9,197 nucleotides of DNA from CALLVY01 sp937899855 (GTDB lineage: Bacteria > Bacteroidota > Bacteroidia > Chitinophagales > Saprospiraceae): assembly GCA_039820405.1 (NCBI GenBank), contig JBCBQC010000156.1, positions 1 through 9,197 of the forward strand, in the 5' to 3' direction. This document shows, one piece after another, positions 1 to 5,483 of this stretch. The notes under the pieces were generated by a model. The model was not told the origin of the DNA. It did not search any database and saw nothing but the letters and a program-made list of their open reading frames with translations. Positions within the stretch are counted from its first letter, which is position 1. Every line of letters starts with the position of its first letter. Both the position numbers and the translations under genes were made by a program.

Positions 1-1
1 A

Positions 2-292
2 CCTGATCGCGCGCTTCCTCATTTTTATAGTAGTATCCTAGAAAAAAAGGTTGCATCACCCCGCGATCAGGTCATTTCCATCGATGAGATTCAACGCTTT
101 GCGGAGACCAGCGCTACACCCGCCGATCAACGTCGCTTGGTCGCTTTTCCCGAGGCCGGAGGGCACATCATCACTTCCGATCTCCAGTCGAAGGACCTGG
201 AAAGCGTACGTCGAGAAACTTATAAATTTGCGGAGGAAGTCCTAAAATTGGCCGTCCTAAAACCCGTCGGTGAAAGCACTACGACAAATTGA
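2..292 (+). CDS. C-terminal end of a probable alpha/beta hydrolase (5' partial)
   Basis: A reading frame open at the left edge gives 96 residues and ends at TGA 290-292. It begins P-D-R-A-L-P-H-F-Y and contains R-L-V-A-F-P-E-A-G-G-H-I-I near residues 45-57, then S-K-D-L-E-S-V-R-R-E-T-Y-K-F-A-E-E-V-L near 63-81. An F-P-x-A-x-x-H-x-I segment followed by S-K-D-x-x-x-V-x-x-E-T-x-x-F resembles the end of Bacteroidota alpha/beta hydrolases of the serine aminopeptidase type. In that reading His55 would be the catalytic His; the nucleophile and acid would lie outside the window. The frame has ordinary coding character and no internal stop. The family call comes from remembered pattern, not a search. 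The reading frame is more certain than its function. No clear hairpin terminator follows it. Confidence 0.7.
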   Translation, partial: PDRALPHFYSSILEKKVASPRDQVISIDEIQRFAETSATPADQRRLVAFPEAGGHIITSDLQSKDLESVRRETYKFAEEVLKLAVLKPVGESTTTN

Positions 293-420
293 CCAAAAAA
301 ACATTGGCGATTATAGGGCAATTGCTTTTAATATTTCCTAATTTTGTAGCAAAGCCAATAATTGTCAAAGAAGCGACACAAATGGGCTTTAGTATTAAAC
401 CTAAACCCACGAATTGCTGA
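289..420 (+). other. Doubtful 43-residue reading frame overlapping the hydrolase stop
   Basis: A TTG at 289-291 overlaps the TGA stop of the upstream gene as TTGA, and the frame runs to TGA 418-420. The peptide starts T-K-K-T-L-A-I-I-G-Q-L-L-L-I-F-P, a Lys-rich start followed by a hydrophobic stretch, and ends polar (S-I-K-P-K-P-T-N-C). This could be a short membrane peptide, or the front of a membrane protein broken by a later frameshift or stop. There is no ATG start, no ribosome binding site and no recognised family. The opposite strand (279-479) is also open, so chance is a real possibility. Confidence 0.2.
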
Positions 421-593
421 TAAAGAACGATTATTGTGTAGTTCTTAGAGTTCCTATCATCATCACTCTCTAGAAGCAACTAATCTAAATTTTGAGTTCC
501 TACGGGCGCTCAACGTCTACACTAATGTCCACAAGCTAATTGGAAAGGTTTCGCTCGGCAGTCTCGCCGTGCGTGCGAGTTTCGCAATAATGA
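293..593. other. Gene-poor AT-rich spacer
   Basis: About 300 bases between the hydrolase end and the promoter region of the next gene. By eye, 293-530 is much richer in A and T than either neighbouring gene. Apart from the doubtful frame at 289-420, nothing here reads as protein. I see no tRNA, no clear terminator and no insertion-sequence ends. From about 541 the composition shifts to CG-rich words (two copies of TTTCGC, plus CTCGGC and GCGTGCGAG) just before the promoter region. It may be decayed former coding DNA, but nothing identifies its origin. Confidence 0.45.
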
Positions 594-595
594 AT

Positions 596-622
596 GGTCG
601 GATTAATTCGGTCGGTATTAAT
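596..622 (+). repeat. Near-perfect direct repeat upstream of the promoter
   Basis: GGTCGGATTAAT at 596-607 is followed by GGTCGGTATTAAT at 610-622. The copies start 14 bp apart and differ by one inserted T. They end 12 bp before the -33 element of the promoter at 635-664, where an activator would sit. A role as an operator is inference; no regulator gene is visible in the window. Confidence 0.4.
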
Positions 623-634
623 ATTCATCCATTG

Positions 635-664
635 TTGTGAAATCCAAAAAAAAAGCTACTTTTG
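635..664 (+). promoter_or_regulatory. Bacteroidota-type promoter for the T9SS-sorted surface protein
   Basis: TTG at 635-637 (within TTGTTG 632-637) is followed after 19 bp by TACTTTTG at 657-664. The second element matches the Bacteroidota -7 consensus TAnnTTTG exactly, and the first with its spacing fits the -33 element. Transcription would begin near 670, giving a leader of roughly 45 bases before ATG 717. The leader is AT-rich without a Shine-Dalgarno sequence, as is common in this phylum. The promoter lies inside the longer possible reading frame from 594, which supports 717 as the true start. Confidence 0.6.
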
Positions 665-716
665 GACGTTAGCAACTTTAGCCATTAACAATCAATTTAT
701 AATCAAATTTAACATT

Positions 717-2837
717 ATGAAAAGGATTTTTACGTTTGGTTTTTTCCTGCTGGTGTTTAGTCTCTTCAATGCGACGGACACTTTCGCACAGCCAGCCAAC
801 GACAACGTTTGTGATGCCCTTGAGCTCACGCTGGACGGTGCGGCGGTAGTGATCAACAACCTCGGAGCCACGGCTGAGGATGGTGAGGACGCAATTGTTC
901 CTCCCGCTCCTACCGAACCGGGTGCTCCTGGTCTGTGTGGTCCCAACGGCTGGTGTGACGGTCTGCTGGGTCACTCCCTGTGGTTCAAGTTCACCGCTCC
1001 CGCTACGAATACGGTCGACATCAACATCTGTGGATCGGACTTCGATGCTCAGGTTGCCCTCTACCAAGTGGGTGAGTGTAGCGACTTTGGAACCTTTACC
1101 TGGATCAACGCCTCGGACGACTCTCCCGGCTGCGGTATTGGTGATGGTTTGGCGGGTACTTTCATTCAAGAGTGCTTGAATGCCGGTGAGGAATACTACA
1201 TCGTAGTTGACGATTGGCAAGCAGATGACATGGTAGCAGTTGACACGGGTGACGTCGTCATCACGGTAGCTACCGGTCAGCCTACGGGCCAGTCCATTTC
1301 GATTTCTAACGTAATTGATCTGGAAGATCCCCTCTGCCCCGGTGGTGACGAAGGATCTATCGGTATCGACCTGATCAGTGGGGTATTCCCCCTGACCTAC
1401 GCTTGGAGCAACGGTGCTACCACGCAAGACATTGCTGGCGTACCCGCCGGTACGTACACCCTGACCATTACGGATTTCTGCCAGGCCTCCTTGGTCTCCA
1501 GCTACGATCTGGAAGATCCCTCCGAGCCCGCCCCGATCGACTTCGGTAGCTTTGCCAACGGCGTAGTACAACCTACCAACTGTGGTACGGGTGCTCGCGG
1601 TGGCCAGATTTCGGTTCCCGTTGCGGAAGGTGTTGGTCCTTTTACCTACGAATGGAACGATGGCGACACGACTGGTTTCCGTACCGGTTTGGCTGATGGT
1701 ACCTACACCGTTACCGTAACGGATGGCTGTGGCATCAACATGGAAGAGCGTACGTTCTACATCGGTGCCGTTGCCGGTCCCGACTTCAACTTGAATACCA
1801 GCTGTGGTCCCGTACAAATCGGTATCGACAACTCGGGTGCCGGTGGTGACATCGAAACCTACACCTACACCGTTGACCGTACCACCGATAGTGGTATCGC
1901 TTGTCGTTCGACTATTGATGGCATTCGCTACATCACGCAAAACGACACCTGGAGAGCTTTTGATCTCGATGACGATTTTGCCGTCGATGGTGAAGTATCC
2001 CTGCAAGGTATTGAGGTACAGATCACCTCGCGTCCGAACTTTGACGCTGCCTCGGGTGTTCCCGTGAAATTTACCGCTTACATCGCCAATACGGCGTCAC
2101 TGGATGATGAAAATTTGGTACTGATTCCCCTGGATAGTATCGAAACGGAGGTTCCCGAGATCACGGAATACGCTCCTTACTTCGTGCCCCTCAAGGCAGA
2201 AGGTTTGGGTGCCTCTGACGTACTGGCTTTCCGGGTATCGACTACGGCTCCTGGTGCTGACCTGCACAACTTTGACTTCGCAGCCAACGTAGCGGCTACC
2301 AACCCCGCCAGTGCGACCTATATCACCTCCGAGCCCTGTGGTATCACCACGCCGACTGCCCTGACCTCCATTGGATTCGATCAACAGATCGTAATGGACG
2401 TCTTCCTCAGTAATGGTACCGGTCTCTCCTACCAGTGGGACGGCCCCGTTGATGATGCCACCAGCCCCACGCCGATGGCCATGGGAACCTCCGCTACCAC
2501 CTACAACGTCACCATCACGGATGACGCTTGTGGTACGACCTTCGTAGACGATGTATTTGTAGACTGCTTCACCGTAAGCACGCAGGAGTTGGCCGACGAG
2601 TCCTTCTCGATCACGCCCAACCCCAGCACCGGATTGTTCTTCCTGACCAACGAAGGTTCCGCCCGCGATATGGATATTCAAGTATTCGACCTCCAGGGTA
2701 AACTGGTGTACAGCGATAACATGAACATCAGCAACGGTGAAACGAAGAGCATGAACCTCGACCTGGCCAAAGGCATCTACCTCGCCAAGTTGACCAACGA
2801 CAACAAAGTAGAGACCCACCGTCTCATCATCCAGTAA
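717..2837 (+). CDS. Secreted surface protein with SprB-like repeats and T9SS type A sorting domain
   Basis: A 706-residue protein probably exported by Sec and then carried to the cell surface or medium by the type IX secretion system. Residues 1-24 form a signal peptide (M-K-R, a hydrophobic core, cleavage likely after T-F-A before Q25). Residues 25-185 form a Cys-containing beta-type module beginning Q-P-A-N-D-N, with S-L-W-F-K-F-T at 87-93 and E-E-Y-Y-I-V-V-D-D at 158-166. Residues about 197-265 and 283-340 are SprB-like repeats, with W-S-N-G-A-T-T-Q-D-I and G-T-Y-T-L-T-I-T-D in the first and G-T-Y-T-V-T-V-T-D in the second. Residues about 380-565 form an unrecognised beta-rich module. Residues 628-706 match the T9SS type A sorting domain: S-I-T-P-N-P-S-T-G-L-F, then V-F-D-L-Q-G-K-L-V-Y, then L-A-K-G-I-Y-L-A-K-L. 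ATG 717 is chosen over ATG 594 because the signal peptide starts there and the promoter lies between them. It is transcribed alone and ends in a terminator. SprB is a gliding-motility adhesin, but two repeats do not prove that role; adhesion or substrate binding is inferred. Confidence 0.9.
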   Translation: MKRIFTFGFFLLVFSLFNATDTFAQPANDNVCDALELTLDGAAVVINNLGATAEDGEDAIVPPAPTEPGAPGLCGPNGWCDGLLGHSLWFKFTAPATNTVDINICGSDFDAQVALYQVGECSDFGTFTWINASDDSPGCGIGDGLAGTFIQECLNAGEEYYIVVDDWQADDMVAVDTGDVVITVATGQPTGQSISISNVIDLEDPLCPGGDEGSIGIDLISGVFPLTYAWSNGATTQDIAGVPAGTYTLTITDFCQASLVSSYDLEDPSEPAPIDFGSFANGVVQPTNCGTGARGGQISVPVAEGVGPFTYEWNDGDTTGFRTGLADGTYTVTVTDGCGINMEERTFYIGAVAGPDFNLNTSCGPVQIGIDNSGAGGDIETYTYTVDRTTDSGIACRSTIDGIRYITQNDTWRAFDLDDDFAVDGEVSLQGIEVQITSRPNFDAASGVPVKFTAYIANTASLDDENLVLIPLDSIETEVPEITEYAPYFVPLKAEGLGASDVLAFRVSTTAPGADLHNFDFAANVAATNPASATYITSEPCGITTPTALTSIGFDQQIVMDVFLSNGTGLSYQWDGPVDDATSPTPMAMGTSATTYNVTITDDACGTTFVDDVFVDCFTVSTQELADESFSITPNPSTGLFFLTNEGSARDMDIQVFDLQGKLVYSDNMNISNGETKSMNLDLAKGIYLAKLTNDNKVETHRLIIQ
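1305..1736 (+). repeat. Two SprB-like repeats within the surface protein
   Basis: Codons 197-265 and 283-340 encode two related beta modules. Both have a Cys near the start, a G-S-I or G-Q-I strand, a P-[LF]-T-Y-x-W core, then G-x-x-x-G-T-Y-T-[LV]-T-[IV]-T-D. This is the signature of the SprB repeat family. They have diverged in sequence, so this is an old duplication rather than a recent tandem copy. Confidence 0.7.
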
Positions 2838-2870
2838 GCACCGCGCTTCTGGATCTATAAAAATTACTGT

Positions 2871-2906
2871 AAACCTTCCCGGCAGCCGTCGGGAAGGTTT
2901 ATTTTT
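2871..2906 (+). terminator. Strong intrinsic terminator, possibly bidirectional
   Basis: AAACCTTCCCG at 2871-2881 pairs perfectly with CGGGAAGGTTT at 2890-2900, an 11-bp stem with an 8-base loop, followed by ATTTTT. It starts 34 bases after the stop of the surface protein. Read on the minus strand, the same hairpin is followed by ACAGTAATTTTT, so it may also end the protease-AlkD transcript arriving from the right. The minus-strand use is less certain, because the U-run is offset from the stem and about 185 bases separate it from the AlkD stop. Confidence 0.85.
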
Positions 2907-3051
2907 ATATCGCTACCACCATCCTAGCGGGAGCATCCAGTATCCTCCCCTTGGCGCCGATCAGGCCTAACTCGTCCTGGTCGACAATGCCCAGCACGGA
3001 GCAATCTATTGGATAATCGTCACGACGGAGCGGCGACGGGCGAGCAGCACA
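2905..3051 (-). other. Possible gene remnant downstream of AlkD
   Basis: On the minus strand a frame of 48 residues ends at TAA (2907-2905) and reads like protein, for example D-D-Y-P-I-D-C-S-V-L-G-I-V-D-Q-D-E-L-G-L. It is closed upstream by TGA and has no ATG except one six residues before the end, so it is not a normal gene. It could be the tail of a decayed gene or chance. I recognise no family. Confidence 0.15.
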
Positions 3052-3069
3052 TCAAACCATCAAACCATC
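3050..3069 (+). repeat. Short 8-bp tandem repeat
   Basis: CATCAAAC occurs twice at 3050-3065, followed by a partial CATC at 3066-3069, giving 2.5 units of 8 bp. It lies just beyond the AlkD stop, in the intergenic space between convergent genes. No function is evident; replication slippage is a simple explanation. Confidence 0.6.
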
Positions 3070-3085
3070 GGGCGCTGAGGGGGGC

Positions 3086-3781
3086 TTACCAGGTACCCGC
3101 CTGCTTCATGAGGCGGGCGCCTTCCCGAACCGTGAGGGCAGGCAGCTCGTGATTTTGGATAAAGTGCTTTACGGAATTGGGATCGGTACGCGAGTACTGT
3201 CGCAGTGCCCAGCCGGCGGCCTTTTGAAGAAAAAACTCCTGCGAAGTCGCCACCGCGAGGATGTTTTGGTAAAGTAGGGCCTCGTCCGTCTTTTCCCGGT
3301 AACGCAACTGAAAGATGATGGCCACCCGTTGTAGCCAAAACTGATCAGAAGCCATCCAGGCTGCATTGTAAGAAGGGATGAGATCAGGATACCTAAGGAA
3401 ATGAATGCCAACGAGTTTGGCGATCCAATCCACACTGTCCCACCAAGCATTTTGTTGGACCGCCCCCTCCAAACAACGGATAAAATCGGATGGCTGCTTT
3501 TTGAGGGCCTTTTCCACCATTTGCAAGCCAAGGTAGTGCAACTCCCGTTGGTCCTCATCGTAGCAGAGTTCCAAGAATTCCATCAAATCTTCGCCGTGAA
3601 AAAGGCCGTACTCTCGAAATAATGTTTTGCTGATGGGAACCCATACGGGCGCAGCCAAGCCGTAAAACTGGAAGTGGTAACGCAGGTAGCGGGCTTGTTT
3701 TTCGGCGTACTCCGGATCGCTCTGCGCTTCAAAACGGGATTTGGCCAGGGCCAGCAGCTCGGCGGGGGCGAGGGTCGCCAT
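3086..3781 (-). CDS. AlkD-like DNA alkylation repair protein (HEAT-like repeat glycosylase)
   Basis: A 231-residue protein of the AlkD family, cytoplasmic DNA glycosylases built of HEAT-like helical repeats that remove positively charged alkylated bases such as 3-methyladenine and 7-methylguanine without flipping them. Visible signatures are W-W-D-S-V-D at 113-118, W-L-Q-R-V-A-I-I-F-Q-L at 149-159 and F-F-L-Q-K-A-A-G-W-A-L-R-Q-Y-S at 183-197. By motif alignment Trp114, Asp118, Arg152 and Trp191 correspond to the DNA-contacting and catalytic residues Trp109, Asp113, Arg148 and Trp187 of Bacillus cereus AlkD, so the protein should be active. Its length is normal for the family. The start ATG shares its A with the last base of the protease stop (TAATG), which implies an operon and translational coupling. 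No ribosome binding site of its own is apparent, so expression probably depends on the upstream gene. Confidence 0.93.
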   Translation of the reverse strand: MATLAPAELLALAKSRFEAQSDPEYAEKQARYLRYHFQFYGLAAPVWVPISKTLFREYGLFHGEDLMEFLELCYDEDQRELHYLGLQMVEKALKKQPSDFIRCLEGAVQQNAWWDSVDWIAKLVGIHFLRYPDLIPSYNAAWMASDQFWLQRVAIIFQLRYREKTDEALLYQNILAVATSQEFFLQKAAGWALRQYSRTDPNSVKHFIQNHELPALTVREGARLMKQAGTW

Positions 3782-5220
3782 TACTTACCGATGATTTTGA
3801 TCAGGGTACCGCCTTCCAGTTGGTCTTGCAGCCGTAAGCTATTGAGAATGGCGTGTTCGCTGTGTCGATCGTTGGGAATTTTGAATTGCCGGAGGGCCTG
3901 GCTCAGGGTCATCGGTTTGCTCAACCTTTTGATGCGCAGGCGATCGGGTTGGACGTTGATTTTGGCGGGGTCAGTGAGACGGGCAAAATTGGTCATGGTA
4001 CGCAGGAAATCGGCTTCGAAACGATTGAAGTTGACCTTCTCGGCCAGGCCGTGGAATTTGTAAATCCGGTTGTTGTATTGGATGAGGAAGGACCGAACCC
4101 GGAGGGTTTCGGTTTCGCTCAGCATGCTGATGGCATTGAAGCCGTTGACTCGTTCCTGGCGGCGATTCACTACCCGCAACTGATTGTCCGAAACCGTTTG
4201 GTTGGCGGCGGCCTCCAGGGATTTGCCCGGGGCCAGGCTAAATACCATGACGGCTTGGCCGTTGGCTTCCGCAATTTGGACCTGGGCGGGGGTATTGACG
4301 GTTTGCCACTGGCGGGGGACGGGGAACTCAAATTTGAGCTCGGGGTGGTAGAATACTGCATTTTCTACGTAGCCCTGACGGGGGTCCTCACCGTAGACCA
4401 ATCCGTCGATCATATTGAGGTAAGATTCGCGGTTGACCTTAAACTTTTTCCCCATTTGCCGCCTTTGCGCTGCCCGGGCCATCTGCTCGACACGTTGGTT
4501 GCGATCCTGGGGATCGGGGTGGGTGGACAGGAAGGTGGGTATCTCGACCCCGGCATCTTCCTGAATGCGGTGAATGGTATTGAAAAAATTGGCCATTTCG
4601 CAGGCGTCGTAGCCAATTTTAGTACTGTAATCCACGCCCAATTGGTCGGATTGGCTTTCCGCATCACGACCAAACTTGAGGAACAACAGCCCTACTCCCG
4701 ACTGGGCCAGATCACCAAACTCGCGGAAGGTGGGCGAAAATACCATTCCCACCGCCAACCCCAACTGGGCTACAATTTGCTTGCTGTACTGCTTCGCCGA
4801 ATGCCGGGCCGTGATGTGCCCAATTTCGTGCCCCAGTACGCCTACGAATTCCGCCTCGTTGTTGAAGTGGGCCAAGATGCCCCGGGTGAAGTACACGTAA
4901 CCACCGGGTACCGCAAAGGCGTTGACCACCGGCGAGTCCAGTATCCGAAACTGATAGTTGAGCTCCGGGCGGTGAGAAATCCGCGCCATTTGCCGCCCCT
5001 TACTGTCGATAAACCGCTGTAGCTTATCGTCTTCGTACAAACCATAGCTGGCGATGATCCCGGGGTCGGACTGCTGCCCAAGGGCAACTTCTCCCTTTTT
5101 GGAAAGTAGCATAAAGTCGCGTTTGCCCGTCACCGGGTTGCGCGAGCAGGAGACACAGCAGAACAGCGCAAGACTCAGCAAATAAATGAGGGGGCGAGCG
5201 TGGAAGAGGGGGGTTCGCAT
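3781..5220 (-). CDS. M48-family zinc metalloprotease, predicted lipoprotein (BepA/YfgC-like)
   Basis: A 479-residue protein. Residues 1-24 form a lipoprotein-type signal peptide with a Cys-rich end (C-C-V-S-C). Cys25 is the likely lipidated residue, because S-R-N-P-V-T-G-K follows it as in related M48 lipoproteins. The lipobox is imperfect, since Cys sits at -3. The protease domain spans about 35-255, with H-E-I-G-H at 131-135 (zinc ligands His131 and His135, catalytic Glu132), third ligand Glu188 in D-A-E-S-Q-S-D-Q-L-G, and S-T-H-P-D-P-Q-D-R at 232-240. After this, residues 280-415 form a beta-rich region and about 428-479 a small C-terminal domain ending L-I-K-I-I-G-K, which resembles the tails of other M48 lipoproteins. 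BepA-like enzymes act in the periplasm on misassembled outer-membrane proteins; that role is inferred here. ATG 5220 is the only usable ATG, since an in-frame TGA lies 15-17 bases upstream of GTA-TTT-TAC. It is the first gene of a unit with the AlkD gene and divergent from the giant surface protein. Confidence 0.92.
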   Translation of the reverse strand: MRTPLFHARPLIYLLSLALFCCVSCSRNPVTGKRDFMLLSKKGEVALGQQSDPGIIASYGLYEDDKLQRFIDSKGRQMARISHRPELNYQFRILDSPVVNAFAVPGGYVYFTRGILAHFNNEAEFVGVLGHEIGHITARHSAKQYSKQIVAQLGLAVGMVFSPTFREFGDLAQSGVGLLFLKFGRDAESQSDQLGVDYSTKIGYDACEMANFFNTIHRIQEDAGVEIPTFLSTHPDPQDRNQRVEQMARAAQRRQMGKKFKVNRESYLNMIDGLVYGEDPRQGYVENAVFYHPELKFEFPVPRQWQTVNTPAQVQIAEANGQAVMVFSLAPGKSLEAAANQTVSDNQLRVVNRRQERVNGFNAISMLSETETLRVRSFLIQYNNRIYKFHGLAEKVNFNRFEADFLRTMTNFARLTDPAKINVQPDRLRIKRLSKPMTLSQALRQFKIPNDRHSEHAILNSLRLQDQLEGGTLIKIIGK

Positions 5221-5265
5221 ACGGTAGCGTTTTAATGGGTAAAATACAAAAATTCATCGGAGCTA

Positions 5266-5277
5266 TCCCAATTGGGA
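5266..5277. repeat. Perfect 12-bp palindrome near the protease start
   Basis: TCCCAATTGGGA is fully self-complementary and lies about 46 bases upstream of the protease ATG, where the core promoter or first transcribed bases of the minus-strand unit would fall. It could be an operator for a dimeric regulator. That use is inference, and palindromes of this size also arise by chance. Confidence 0.35.
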
Positions 5278-5371
5278 GAAGTGCTCGTATTTTTTGCGGA
5301 TTATCTACCATATTTCGGGTAATTGTCTTTGAGCAACTAGTGACTTTACCAATCATTATTCCTATATTTAG

Positions 5372-5450
5372 GCCACACTTACAACCTTTCAGAATAGTCT
5401 CCCACCGAATTCAGGGGTGTTTTCGGTTCCATCTGGAAGCCACACTTACA
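5372..5450 (+). repeat. 12-bp direct repeat upstream of the giant surface protein gene
   Basis: GCCACACTTACA occurs exactly at 5372-5383 and again at 5439-5450, 67 bp apart start to start, close to six or seven helical turns. The second copy ends 33 bases before ATG 5484. An exact 12-mer repeat is unlikely by chance in a region this short. It may be a pair of regulator sites, or a small duplication. Confidence 0.45.
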
Positions 5451-5483
5451 TTATTTTTCGGAAACTTAAACGAATCTTACATC

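Larger units (their letters stand above)
5221..5483. promoter_or_regulatory. Divergent intergenic region between protease and giant surface protein
   Basis: 263 bases separate two genes that point away from each other, so both promoters should lie here. I found no exact TAnnTTTG element with a correctly spaced TTG on either strand. The nearest partial matches are TATTTTTC at 5452-5459 and TATATTTA at 5363-5370 for the plus strand. The region does contain a perfect 12-bp palindrome at 5266-5277 and a 12-bp direct repeat at 5372-5383 and 5439-5450, listed separately. No small gene is supported. Confidence 0.5.

Noticed and set aside
548..588. CG-rich words with TTTCGC twice and a CGGC/GCCG pair, considered as an attachment site or terminator
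   Set aside because: The possible stem is only 4 bp, there is no T-run, and no integrase or element boundary is near.
594..716. Longer N-terminus for the surface protein from ATG 594
   Set aside because: The extra 41 residues precede a complete signal peptide that begins at ATG 717, and the promoter at 635-664 lies within this stretch.
678..2006. Open frame of 442 codons on the minus strand opposite the surface protein gene
   Set aside because: It is antisense to a gene with signal peptide, repeats and sorting domain. Its translation is rich in G, V, R and T in a pattern expected from reading biased codons backwards, and it has no recognisable domain.
3853..5022. Open frame of 389 codons on the plus strand opposite the protease
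   Set aside because: The minus strand encodes a full M48 protease with zinc motif; the plus frame lacks any domain and is a shadow.
5239..5277. Possible minus-strand promoter for the protease (TTG within the palindrome, AATTTTTG or TATTTTAC downstream)
   Set aside because: AATTTTTG has too short a spacer (about 13 bp), while TATTTTAC has a fitting spacer (about 21 bp) but only 6 of 8 consensus-like positions. Neither is strong enough to annotate.
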